The notes under the pieces were generated by a model. That model was not told the DNA's origin. It made no database searches and saw only the letters and a program-made list of their open reading frames with translations. The position numbers and the translations under genes were made by a program. From Sipunculus nudus (lineage: Eukaryota; Annelida; Sipuncula; Golfingiida; Sipunculidae): a DNA stretch of 64,000 nt. The stretch lies in assembly GCA_026874595.1 (NCBI GenBank), contig CM049307.1, positions 32,537,862-32,601,861 of the forward strand, read 5' to 3'. Numbering within the stretch: the first letter of the stretch is position 1; every line of letters begins with the position of its first letter. Below, piece by piece: positions 13,354 to 25,443 of this stretch.

Positions 13354-14224
13354 TGAGAAAAATTCCTTCAAATTACTTATTGCTATTTATTTGTGACAAT
13401 TTGAACTATAATATGCATGGCTGTATTTTGAAGCTATTAATTCTTCTTATTTATGAAAGATATTTTGTTTGAAGGATTTACCTCAATTTTACAATGCTTA
13501 ATGGACAGAATTTTTCTAGAACTTGAGACCTTAATTGTACTAATAAAATTAAAATGTCAACAATATTAGATCAGGCATCCACTCCAGAGCTGTGTTTGAC
13601 ATCAATTAACCAATGTGAAAATTATATATTCTTTATATATCATCTTCAAAAATCAATATACCAAAGCTCTTACAGCCTCTTTAAATACCAACAAGAAACA
13701 ACATGTTTTTTGTCTTTCAATCATTGTTTCAGATATGGTCTGTAAACAGGTAAGAGCTGACCCTGTGACTGATCACAGACTAAGGAGAAAAGAACCCTAT
13801 AGCCAGGAATGAAGACGTATTGTTCATGAGAGTCCAAGTTTAAGAGAAGAATAATAATGTGGCCAACACAGTGATGGGCTGGGAATCAAACTGATTGCCC
13901 GTACTTGTGTGGAGAAATCATTCTGGTAGATGAAGGTTACATTGATTTTTCTTTCGTGTTCCTCAAAGAAGCTCTCACTGCAGCTGCAGCTTATATAGAG
14001 GGTCCAAAGCTCAGGGAAACTGGATAATTTCCTACTGTCATCCATGCTTGTGACAACCTGCTATCCCTGCAGTTTGTCATCCCCAGTACACCTTTATGTT
14101 ACATCTGAAGGCTTTATTACAGAGATAAAAGTAACTTGAATAGCATTCCTGTTATCATACTTTCATATCAAAAACAGGTTTCTCATGCATTACCCCTCCA
14201 AACTTACTCAAAATATTACTTTCT
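13354..14224. other. Intronic, nothing recognised
   Basis: AT-rich sequence with short ORFs only and no recognised feature. Confidence 0.5.
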
Positions 14225-15160
14225 TATTCATCGAGCTATGGCATTTTCTTTACAACTGTTTCAATGAACAACATCAGCAGTTCCTTGTACCTTAGCTGTA
14301 TTGGTAAATTTGTTTACCCCTGTTTTATTGAGCTACCATGGCAGTTCCTTTTACCTTTATCTACTTGGCCTATGCTGGCACTGTCTTAAACCTTAATTCT
14401 CTTACCCTATTTTGAGCACTCTCGTTTTCTTGAGCTGCATTTTATTTTATGGTTTTTCTCTTGAAGTATAGTGACATTGTCTTACACATTTGTTCTCTTG
14501 AGGGACAATGACAGATACTTGTACCTTTAATCTCTTGAAATATAGTGGCTTTATCTTGTACATTTGTTATTTTAAACTTTGGTGACACTGCCTTGTATAT
14601 TCATTCTTTTGAGGAACAATGACAGTTTCTTTTACCTTTTAATTCTTAAACTATAGTCACATCTTTTTGTACATTTGTTCTCTTGAGGAACAATGACAGT
14701 TCCTTATACGTTTTACCTCCTGAACTATAGTGGCATTTTCATGTACATTTGTTCTCTTAACCTGCAATGGCAATTGTACGATTGGTCTTTTGAACAACTC
14801 TGACTAATTCTGTTATTCTTGTTTACTAATACAGTTGCATTTTATGAACCACTGTTTTCTAGAGCTACAGTGGCATTTTCTTTTACCAAAATTCTCTTGA
14901 GCTATAATGGCATACTGTATTTATATGTTTCTTCTCTTGTGCCATAGTGCCAGGTTCTTGTATTTTTATTCTCTGGAGCTTCAGTAGCATTAAATGTACC
15001 TTTGTTCTCTTGAGGCATAGTGACAGTTTCTTGCATCCTTGTTTGCTAGGGCTACACCAGTAGTTTCTTCCACTTTTGTTCCTTATGTTTCAGTTGCAGT
15101 TTAAGTGCATTTGTTCTTCAGTTTTAATGGCTGTTCTTTTTTACATTATGCACTGTTATA
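14225..15160. repeat. Degenerate 36-37-bp minisatellite, about 25 units
   Basis: Units follow GTGACAGTTCCTTGTAC then TTTGTTCTCTTGAGCTATA. The conserved TGAC/TGGC point falls at 14472, 14509, 14545, 14582, 14619, 14655, 14693 and 14730, that is every 36-37 bp. Outer units are more diverged. Spacing is kept far better than sequence, so it is an old array. Confidence 0.85.
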
Positions 15161-15857
15161 ACTTCTGACTACAACAGTTCACTGGATAAAGACTTTGTTT
15201 CATCAAAGTAGCTTTGCATTACAGCTGATAACATTCTGAAAAATGAGGAATAAAGCATACAGCTTTAAAGTGCTTTAACTTCCAAATGTCATTATAGAAT
15301 GTTTTTTACAAAGATCCAGCAAAGAACTTCATTGCATGGAGTCGTGATTTGACAGACAGCTTGCAGCTTTCAAGTGACCTTGAAATGCAGTTTGTTAATG
15401 GAACACACCATGGCGTTCACTACATCTGCTCTCATATTATCTCCTTTTACACATTATCAATGTGACTTTATCTGTGGGTTAGCACTGTGCATGACATTGA
15501 TGGAATTCACTGGGAGGAATATGAGTGTTCTGAATGTTTGTAAAAAGTTAATAGAGTCAAATAATCAACAGCAGCCGGTGGAACTGTCATTGTTTCTGGC
15601 ATTTCATGTATAAAACACCTGCACCTTTAGACCTCACAGGACAACAGGTGCTTATGAGTGCTGAAACAAGGTTCCTTCTAAGAGGGAAAAATAGGTCTAT
15701 GGTGGTTGTCACGGCAGGGTGCACGAATGTACCACCAGTGTCAGGATGATGCATTTTCACAGTTCAAGTATGACCTCATATTAAAGCAGTAATGGTTATA
15801 TAAGGTCAACATGAAGTCTTAAAGAAGAAGTACCTTACAAATGGTGAAGGAATTTTG
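15161..15857. other. Intronic spacer
   Basis: No gene or repeat recognised. Between the minisatellite and the family B element. Confidence 0.5.
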
Positions 15858-18800
15858 AACTAGTGGCCCACGGGCCATGACGCTCAGCTGAATTCAAGGA
15901 ATGTTGAACAATGAGAAAGATGACTGCCAGAGTGCCAAAAACTCATGAATTTTATGAAATGTCGGGTTTACGAGAAAACTCTCCAAGACAGATTGACATG
16001 GCAAATTTCAGACCAATATCTAGAACCATTCCTGAGATATGAGCAATTTTCCCCAAAAGCACATGTACGTATGGACGCCACAGGAAAACAATTGCAGATG
16101 TGGTGCCACCAGTCTTGAGTACAAGATGGAGCAGGCCAAGGTCTATGGACATGCACATTTTCCGGCCAATATGGCACACCATTCCTAGGAAAAAAAATTA
16201 ATTTATTTTACAGAAACAGGAAGGTAGGTGGTGTCACCTGTCTGGTTTACGAGAAAATTTTCCAAGATGGATGGACATGCCAAATTTCAGACCAATACCT
16301 TGAACCACTCCTGAGATATTAGCAATTTTCACCTAGAGCAGATGTACGGATGGATGCCACAGGAAAATGATTGCAGGTGGCTGCACCAGTCTTGAGTACA
16401 AGATGGGGGAGTCCAAGATCTATGAATTTGGACAATTTCAGGCTAATATGACAAGTCATCCTGAGAAAAGGGCATTTATTTATTTTATAAAACCAGGTGG
16501 CGCCATCTGTCTGGTTTACCAGAAAATTTTCCAAGATGGATGGACATGCCAAATTTCAGACCAATACCTTGAACCACTCCTGAGATATGAGCAATTTTCA
16601 CCCAGAGCAGATGTACGGATGGATGCCACAGGAAAATGATTGCAGGTGGCTGCACCAGTCTTGAGTACAAGATAGCACCAGTTGGCAGGAACTGATGGAA
16701 CACTCCATGACTAATATTCATGCAAAGAATCATGGTGATCCATCATTAGTTATTCAGATACTCTGGCTTTTGTATCAAATTTTTAATTATTCTGAGGGGT
16801 ACTTTCAAGACCCATAGCTCGGAGGATATGGGTAACAGAGATCTAATTTCAAGTTTCCAAGGCGATTTTTTATGGACCTCCCTGGATGTCAAGTAAAAAG
16901 ATTCAAGGTCAAGTGGTTACAATTTATGCCCTGTTAACAGATGACAGCTTCTTTGAAGGTATCAAATTAGAGAAAAAAATTTGTAAAAATAAAAAATACA
17001 GGTGTCGCCACCAGATGCAGAAACTGATGAATCATTCCATGATCAATATCCATGCAAAGAATCATGGTGATCAATGCAGTAGTTCTTCAGATACCTGAGG
17101 TTTTGTATCAAATTTTCCATTATTCTGGGGGTACTTCGGAGCCCCATAGCTCACGGGTTATGGATAACAGAGACCTAATATCAGGTTTCCAAGGAGATTT
17201 TTTATGGACCTCCCTGGATGTCAAGTAAAAAGATTTCAGGTCCAGAGGTTACGATTTGTGCCCTGTTAACAGATGACAGCTTCTTTGAAGGGATCAAAAA
17301 TAGAGTAAAAATAGTAAAAAATTATAAAATACAGGTGGCACCACCAGTTTGCAGGAACTGATGGAACATTCCATGATAAATATCCATGCAAAGAACCATG
17401 GTGATCAATGCAATAGTTGTTCAGATACTTGAGGTAGTGTATCAAATTTTCGATTATTCTGGGGGTACTTCAAAGCCCCATAGCTCGGAGAATATGGGTA
17501 ACAGCTATCACCTAATTTCAGGTTTCCAAGGAGATTTTTTATGGAACTCCCTGGATGTCAAGTAGGAAGATTCCAGGTTCAAAGGTTATGATTTGTGCAC
17601 TTTAACAGATGACAGCTTCTTTGAAGGTATCAAAAATAGAGAAAAAAATAGTAAAAATAAGAAAAATACAGGTGGCCCCACCAGTTTGCACAAACTGACG
17701 GAACTCTCCATGATCAATATCCATGCAAAGAATCATGGTGATCAAGGCATAAGTATTCAGATACTGAAGCTTTTGTATCAAATTTTTTATTATTCTGGGG
17801 GTACTTCGGAGACCCATAGCTCGGAGAATATGGGTAACAGAGACCTAATTTCAGGTTTCCTAGGAGATTTTTAATGGACCTCCCTGAATGTAAAGTTAGA
17901 AGATTCCAGCTCCAGTGGTTATGATTTGTGCCCTGTTAACAGATGACAGTTTCTTTGAAAATATTAAAACAGAGAAAAACTAGAATATCAGCAGAAGCTG
18001 ACAAAAGCCCTCAGCCAAAAGAACAGTGTTTAAAGGTGGTAACAGTAACAAGTACTAAATATCTGTTCTCACATGGATGTATATCTGTACATGTCTCAGT
18101 TATAAATTTAAACTGGAGAGGTATGTACCATGATTCATAATTAATCCACCAAATGCTTCCTGAAAAATAAGCTTCTAAGTTTTATTCTATTATAAGCTCT
18201 GTGACCTTGAAAAGTAGGTCAAGGTCACCCATCTATTGTGAATCCTTTTAGAGATATCCCGCTCACAAGCCCAAAGTTGAAAAATCTGATAAAAATTCAT
18301 AAAAAATCAGAAATTGTAGGTGGCGCCACCAAACTTGTGTAGCAGGTACAGACTATCAGTCCAAATTATCATAGTAAGTTTTGTGAAAATCCACCAAATG
18401 GTTCCTGAGTAATAAGCATCTAAGTGTTTTTCTATAATCAGCTCTAAAATGTAGAAAAATAGGTCAAAGTCACCCATCTTCGAACTTGACCGAGATTTTG
18501 TCGATATACATCTGTACCGAGGAAATAAAATCCTGATGGTGAATCCTTTTCCAGATATCCGGCTCACAAGGTAAAAGTTAACGGACGCCGGACGGACAGA
18601 CGGACAGACAGACGGACGGACAGCTTGGGTGACGACAATAGCCCATCAGCCTAAGGGCTGAGGGCTAAAAATTGTAAAAATTAATCAAATACAGGTGGCG
18701 CCACCAGTTTGCAGGAACTCGAGGAACACTCCATGATCAATATCCAGGCAAAGAATCATGGTGATCAAGGCAGTGGTTATTCAGATACTGAAGCTTTTGA

Positions 18801-19646
18801 ATCAAATTTTTGATTATTCTGGGGGGGTACTTCGGAGCCCCATAGCTCACAGGTTATGGGTAACAAAGACCTAATTTCAGGTTTCCAAGGAGATTTTTTC
18901 ATGGACCTCCCTGGATGTCAAGTAAGAAGTTTCCAGGTCCAGAGGTTATGATTTGTGCCCTGTTAACAGATGACAGCTTCTTTGAAGGGATCAAAAATAG
19001 AGAAAAAAATTGTAAAAATTAGAAAAATACAGGTGGTGCCACCAGTTTGCAGGAACTTACTGAACACTCCATGATCAATATTCATGCAAAGAATCATGGT
19101 GATCAAGGCAGTATTTATTCAGATACTGAAGCTTTTGTATCAAATTTTTTATTATTCTGGGGGGTACATACTTCAAAGCCCCATAGCTCGGAGAATATGG
19201 GTAACAGCTATCGACACCTAATTTCAGGTTTCCAAGGAGATTTTTTATGGACCTCCCTGGATGTCAAGTTAGAAGATTCCAGGTCCAGAGGTTATGATTT
19301 GTGCCCTGTTAACAGATGACAGCTTCTTTGAAGGTGTCAAAAATAGAGAAAAAAAATTGTAAAAATTAGAAAAATACAGGTGGCGCCACCAGTTTGCAGG
19401 AACTGACGGAACACTCCATGATTAATATTCATGCAAAGAAGAGACCCATAGTTTGGAGAATATGGGTAACAGACACCTAATTTCAGGTTTCTAAGGAGAT
19501 TTTTTCATGGACCTCCCTGGATGTCAATTAGAAGATTCCAGGTCCAGTGGTTATGATTTGTGCCCTGTTAATGGACAGCCAGACGGCCGGACGCCGGACA
19601 AAGGGTGATCACTATTGCTCACATGACTTTCAGTAAGCTGAGCTAA
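15858..19646 (+). mobile_element. Helitron-like element, family B copy 2 (3.8 kb, holds a nested family H element)
   Basis: It starts AACTAGTGGCCC with palindrome GGCCCACGGGCC and GCTCAGCTG, and ends at 19646 with the hairpin arm CAGTAAGCTGAGCTAA after a short GGACAGCCAGACGGCCGG tract. From 15940 to 16680 the core has about two units with 'GTCTTGAGTACAAGATGG', shared with the family D element at 25.5 kb. From 16680 on, units of about 335-350 bp (marked by 'CCACCAGTTTGCAGGAACTGA' text at 17336, 17670, 18694, 19029 and 19379) are of the usual B core. The run is broken at 17978-18668 by family H. Confidence 0.8.
17978..18668 (+). mobile_element. Helitron-like element, family H, nested in family B copy 2
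   Basis: It starts AACTAGAATATCAGC, with AGCCCTCAGCC about 27 bp in, and ends at CTAA (18665-18668) with hairpin TAGCCC.TCAGCC-TAAG-GGCTGA.GGGCTA (12 bp stem, one bulge). GACGGACAGACGG runs occupy 18586-18625. A GGTGGCGCCACC palindrome is at 18319-18330. The B core text resumes on each side (AACAGAGAAAA before, AAAATTGTAAAAATT after), so the boundaries are well supported. Confidence 0.8.
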
Positions 19647-21721
19647 TAAAGTATGAAAAATCAGTCTTGATGATGAAACTTAAAATTGTAGACATTTTTT
19701 TTTCTTTGTGAAGTTCCTCGGTCAATGATAATCCATATTATGATGATAGTGTCCTCTCCCTGCAAAATTTACTCTATAGCCACAATGATAAAGATAATGA
19801 TATATCCTTAAAGTGGCTTGGGATATTTTTGTTTTCAAGGAGATCCAGTCAAATTCTGACCACATGGTGAAGAAAGTGTTCTTTCTCAAAGGGCAACTAT
19901 AACTCAATTTTGCAGATTGCTTTAGTCTCAATATCATCACTCAATGATGAAGTTGACACTTTTCCCCCTATATGAGGAATGTCCAAGAAAAAATGCTCTT
20001 GGGTAACTATCAGTACCATAATTTTCCTTTTCTATCAGCTGGGGATGAAATCTCAGAGATAGCCAGCAAGATCATGCTATTCATGTTTATACAAAGTCAT
20101 GATATATTATTACACCTATTGCATTATGATTCATCCAATGTATCTCAATCCTGACCTGCTCACTCTGTGACAACAACCTTTCACATTCTATATTTTGGAG
20201 TTATAAGGTGATCAACATTACAATATTTCATCTGCAGCTAACTTTTTGTCTGGAATGGGGACTGCATGATCTGAAAGAATGGGCAAGTCATGCCATCCAT
20301 CTTATCTGGTGGCAACATCGAGTGAGGGAACAATATCCTGGGGTCATCTCTCATCAGGAAGAAAGTGAAATCTGACTAATGCTTTTAGGTAACAAGCTCT
20401 GACATTTAAAGCTTTAATACTACTCATTCATTCTGGTGGGATTACTTTTTCACATAATACTTAACTGGGCAGAATTAATCTGATTATCTCTCAATATAAA
20501 GAAGGTTCCATATTAATTTTTTTCTGGATGCTAGAATTAAAAAATTCCTACTTTTTTAATCCAAAAAAATTATATTCAATGGATGATGAACTAGCATACT
20601 GTAACAACTGAAATATAATGAACTTAACTGATCATGCATTCAATTCTAATATTTTCAGGTTTTTTTAAAGGAAAGCATGTTTTAATAAACATTCTATTTA
20701 ATACATTTCATGACAATACTGTATTCAGCAATTATATTTAAACAGACAATTATGTTCAACAATATTAAACTTAATTTGCAGATAACTATATATTCATGTC
20801 ATATTGGAAATCTGGAATTACCATATTTTTTTTAATTGCATATACAGGCTAGAGTACAGGCAATGGGAGCACTTTTTAGTTATTCTAAAGCTTCTTCAGT
20901 CTCAACACTGATTTTCCTAACAAATTCTTACTATCTTTCCACCATTTTTTTCCTTCAGCTGCTGTTAACACAGAAGTATAACATCACTTTCTGATATCAG
21001 TTTAAGAAATTCTACAGTGAAGATTTGCTAATATCAACTTCTTGATTTATTACCATTGACATTCAAACATTTGCAGGTGTGTATACAGAAATGATTAATA
21101 ATATTAAAACAATGTGTACCTTTGCAAGGAGTTCATGTTTTTATCCTATTGGTTTGTTTGTTAAATACTTCACCCTAAAGTCTCCACTTTTTGTTTAGAG
21201 CTGACATAATCATAGCTGCCATTGCTCTGGCAGGCCGAGCTCACCTGATATGCAGAAGCTTGCTGTCTATGAATGCTATCTAGTTATATCACTCCAGCAG
21301 AATTCACACACACTGATGATATTGTTGCTTATGGGTAATATATGACGCACCCTTGGTTATCTGTATAACGTCTAGTAGGTTGTGTCAAATTAACAGCACA
21401 CCCATACCTTCACAAATTAATAACAGATGGAGAGTCAGATGTTTGGTTTCCAAATATGGAAAGTGGAAGAAAAATTACTTTATGATAATCAAGATTGAAG
21501 AGGTAACTATTGGATATACTTATATAGCATTTTAGGTTCTTACTTAGAGGATGCTTCTATGTGATAAACCAGTAATTCATATTGTGCCCTATTATCTAAG
21601 CATATAAACAAAACATGGTCACTGTGCCATTCCCTTTTTTTTACGAGATTATCCCTTTGACCAAAGGAAATATTTGAATTATTACTAAATCTGATCATTT
21701 GGATGAACTCACCTATGATAA
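19647..21721. other. Intronic, no gene recognised
   Basis: AT-rich sequence without coding or repeat structure that I can support. Confidence 0.5.
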
Positions 21722-21775
21722 AACAAGGGACCCATGGGTCATATCACTCAGTTGAAATTTGGAAAATTTTAGCAA
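21722..21775 (+). mobile_element. Solo 5' end of a family B element
   Basis: AACAAGGGACCCATGGGTC followed by CACTCAGTTG matches the 5' terminus of family B at 33829. No core or 3' hairpin follows, so it is a truncated relic. Confidence 0.65.
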
Positions 21776-21838
21776 ATGCAAAATATACTTATTTCTTTGA
21801 TCAAGTTTATAAAGTTAATAAATGTGCAATATTACATA

Positions 21839-23646
21839 CCGTAATGTCTACATCAGTTCGTATCCTTCATTAGTTCGCACACTATAAATTTCCTGAATCA
21901 TATTTTTCTATATTACATATATGAATTCGTACACCAACATACTGTGCCGATATTAGCTATTGCCGGTGACCACCGGCGGTCCGTATGAACAGTAATTGTA
22001 GCTATGATTAAAACGGCTTTGCATGCGCAGATGAATCAAATGTCTACGCTGTTCACCTGATAACAACACATCTTTATGTCTAAGTGCGAGGAAGTAACAT
22101 GATAATTTATCGGAACAATTTTATCAGATTTGCGACTTCATGTATGTAAATAGGAAAAACTGTCGCTTAACTGATACCGATGGGCCATCTTTGCTTCAGA
22201 CTTGTTACAGCATGAATGTGATTTTAGCAATAGAACTCGAGGTAAAAAGTGTGTCTTAAATAATAATATTTGTTTACTTAATAATATAATAAGAAGGATT
22301 TGTAAGTGGGACAAAAATCACATTAGCTGATGATCATATACTAGTAATCCACTTGGGACAAACCTCGCACGGGCCACTGATCACAGGCATGACCTTGTGC
22401 TACAAGACATCGAAGGTTTTGAACCGCAGCTACAAAGGATATACCGCTGTCTTCAAGGGTTTTAATTTGATAAATCCCGGTTATGTCCGTGAAATAATTT
22501 ATTTTTTTTCCCCGCTGTATAAATCTTAGTAGAATCTCCCAAATAAACTTCCGCGTAATTCGTTGGTTACTGTGGCCATTTGGTTAAAGGCGCATGATCT
22601 GCTTTAATGTGAACTATGTGTGTCCCTGATTCAAATCTACCAATTTATTCCCCCTTTTATGTTACTCCCCCGTCCCAGTTTAAAAATATGATAAACATAT
22701 ATTTTTTTCATTTATTTCTTTCCACTGAAATTACCAAACGGGTAAAATAAACAATTTATTGAAATATATAAATAAATCTGCTGAGATTACATATTCACGG
22801 CTGTAATAAGTTCACTTGCCGCCAGGTGGCACCCCGAATAAATTTCATTAACGCCCTAAGAAAATCACCATTACCATTTTATTAGGGCGTATTCTGCAAT
22901 CCATACAAATAATGTTTGTAAATGAATTAAATGTTGCCATGAAGTATTACAAAACAATAGCCCATTTTCTTACCACTAATGATGCTTCGCACCGCTGTAG
23001 GCCGTGAGAGACCCCTGGCTAATGATGTTTTCCTTTCATGTCCAAACTGTGAAACACTTCGTTGCTTGTTTGTTTACCAATAATTTATTTGATGTGTAAT
23101 ATTAAGGTTATCAGTGACTCCTGTCAATTTTGTTTGCACCAAAGCCGTGATCAAATAAATTTGTTAACATACTAATGAGGTACAAATTTAACAGTCTGGG
23201 GTAATGAATAACTGAAGTTCTATTGCCGGTAGCTGGATTTTTGACGATCTTTATGATCTTTTGTGCCGGTCTGTGGGTTATGAATGTTAAGTTTGTTACG
23301 GCCGGCAGTACAGGCCGACCCAGTTACCCAAGACCGGCGCGGCTAAAACCCTGCATATTATACATATATATATATATAAAACACCAATTTATAAAATGCC
23401 AGTTACGGGATAAACTGGATATCTTTTTCGTCACCAGCAGCGCTCACATATATTCCCGATCAAGTATTAAATAATAATTAACATGGGAGTTGCAGTACAT
23501 CATCTATTATCGCCCATTGCCGGTTCTCAGGTGTCAAACGATCTTCTCTCCTGCAATATTCTAATTTTTCATATTTTACATATAATAATTCACACACTGA
23601 GAAAAATTACTATTTTTTCCTGTACGAATTCAAGTAGACATTACGG
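21839..23646. mobile_element. TA-flanked terminal-inverted-repeat element (pogo/Tc1-mariner-like, non-autonomous) 1
   Basis: CCGTAATGTCTAC at 21839 is matched exactly in reverse complement at 23634-23646, and similarity extends about 25 bp. TA lies on both outer sides (21837-21838 and 23647-23648). Repeats of GTTCGTA/GTTCGCA sit inside the 5' end. The interior is richer in CpG than the surroundings (for example CACCGGCGGTCCG at 21970) but has no transposase ORF. The TA target and subterminal repeats suggest a pogo-type Tc1/mariner derivative; this is an inference. Confidence 0.65.
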
Positions 23647-23979
23647 TACATTGATTCACAATTCTAAAACTGCATCAACATTTATTAATAATTAGGTCAG
23701 ATAACATCACATTATGCACACAGATGTATTTATTTTTTTTAAGACAAAATTTTTATAAATTTGCAAAACAATAAATATCTGAAAATCATTTGATTTAGAA
23801 TTCACAATTTTAAATTGCACCACTATTTATCCATAATCTGGTTTGATTTATTATCAAATTATGCATACTGATGGGTTTAAATATAATTTTATTTCCTAAA
23901 ATTATTTAAAAGAAAACTAGTTTCTTTTACAATGCTACATTACTAAATGGCATCTCCTGGATTGCAGTGACCCATGACA
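23647..23979. other. Short AT-rich spacer
   Basis: Nothing recognised between the TIR element and the family A element. Confidence 0.6.
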
Positions 23980-25187
23980 AACTAGAATACGGGTAGTCGA
24001 CAAGCGACTACGTGTATCCGCCTAAATCAGAGTGGAACAGGTGAAGTGAGGCATGGATTGAGTGGCAAGGGAAAATAGAGTGAATTGTTGCATATTAGCA
24101 TGGATGTCTGCAGCCAAATTGTCTATGTAGGTTGCGCCACCTACCACAAAATCCAGAAAGCCGTCCAAGTTGTATACATATGCAAAATTTAAGGCAGATA
24201 AGTCAAACCACTACATGTATATGAGTGATTTTTGCCTGCCGCAGACAAACAGACAGACGCTGTGCAAAAATGGTTGCAGGTGGTGCCACCAGTTTTGCTT
24301 ATGATAAAGAGCTATGTGAGAACTATACACATGCAAAAGCTCTCCAAGGGCTACATTTGTGCAAAAAAATTTTCCTGATCGGTCAAACGGTTCCCGAGAT
24401 ATGAGCTTGGATGTCTGCTGCATAAACTAGGATGTAGGTGGCACCACCTGTCATAAAATCAAGAGAGCTGTCGGGGATGTATAAACCTGCAAAATTTTAG
24501 GCAGATATGTCAAACCACTGCCGAGATATGAGTGATTTTATCCCATGGCAGACAAACAGACGGGAGCTGTGCAAAAATGGCTGCAGGTGGCGCCATCAGT
24601 TTTGCGTATGATAAAGAGCTATGTGAGGTCTATACACATGCAGAATTTTGTCCCAATCGGTCAAACGGTTCCCGAGATATGAGCTTGGATGTCTGCAGCG
24701 TAAACGTGAATGTAGGTGGCGCCACCTGTCATAAAATCAGAAAAGCTATCCAAGATGTATAAGCATGCCAATTTTCAGGTGAATTAGTAAAACCACTGCA
24801 GAGATATGAGTGATTTTAACCCAAGGCAAAGGAACAGATGGACACTGTGCAAACACGGTTGAAGGTGGCGCCACCATTTTTGTGTATGTTATAAAGCTCT
24901 CCAAGGGCTACATTTGTGCAAATGAATTTTCCTGATCGGTCAAACGGTTCCCGAGATATGTGGGTTTATGTGTGGAAACAGATGCACAAACGGACGCAGA
25001 GCGCAGAGGAAAGGTCAGAGGTCAAAACAAAATAGAGGCGCAGCAGTTCACATGTGACCCGAACATAATCCTGGGTTTCGTAAAATTCCGCCCAGTGGTT
25101 ACAGAGAATTCTCCGGGCACCTACGCAGCGGCGGCGGCAGTGGGCTGAAAACATAGTTTCCGCAAAACTCTGTTTTGGCGGATACAA
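23980..25187 (+). mobile_element. Helitron-like element, family A copy 1
   Basis: It starts AACTAGAATACGGG, with GTGTATCCGCC soon after, and ends GGCGGATACAA after a hairpin with GTTTTGGCGGATAC as 3' arm. Core units of about 140 bp alternate 'TGTAGGTGGCGCCACCTGTC' and 'GCAGGTGGCGCCACCAG' boxes, with 'CGGTTCCCGAGATATGAGC' between. GCGGCGGCGG lies shortly before the 3' hairpin (25128). It is non-coding; an apparent ORF follows the repeat. Confidence 0.85.
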
Positions 25188-25443
25188 TTATATCAGGTAC
25201 CCTGGCACAGCTGACCAGAAGTGGGCTGGCAGGAGTTTCACAATGCCAGTGAATACAATATGAGCCTCCAAATAAAGTCAATAACCTGCCTAATTTTCCA
25301 GCTTTCATTTTCGAATTTGAGATTTTAACAGATTAAATTGTTATGTAAAAATGCTGTGAAAATTTAATAAAAAAATTCTTGCATGAAAAAATATGCCATG
25401 GCCAAATTTAAGGAAATTATTTTCTATTTATGCTAATAACTTA
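25188..25443. other. Spacer between family A and D elements
   Basis: About 250 bp with no recognised feature. Confidence 0.5.
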
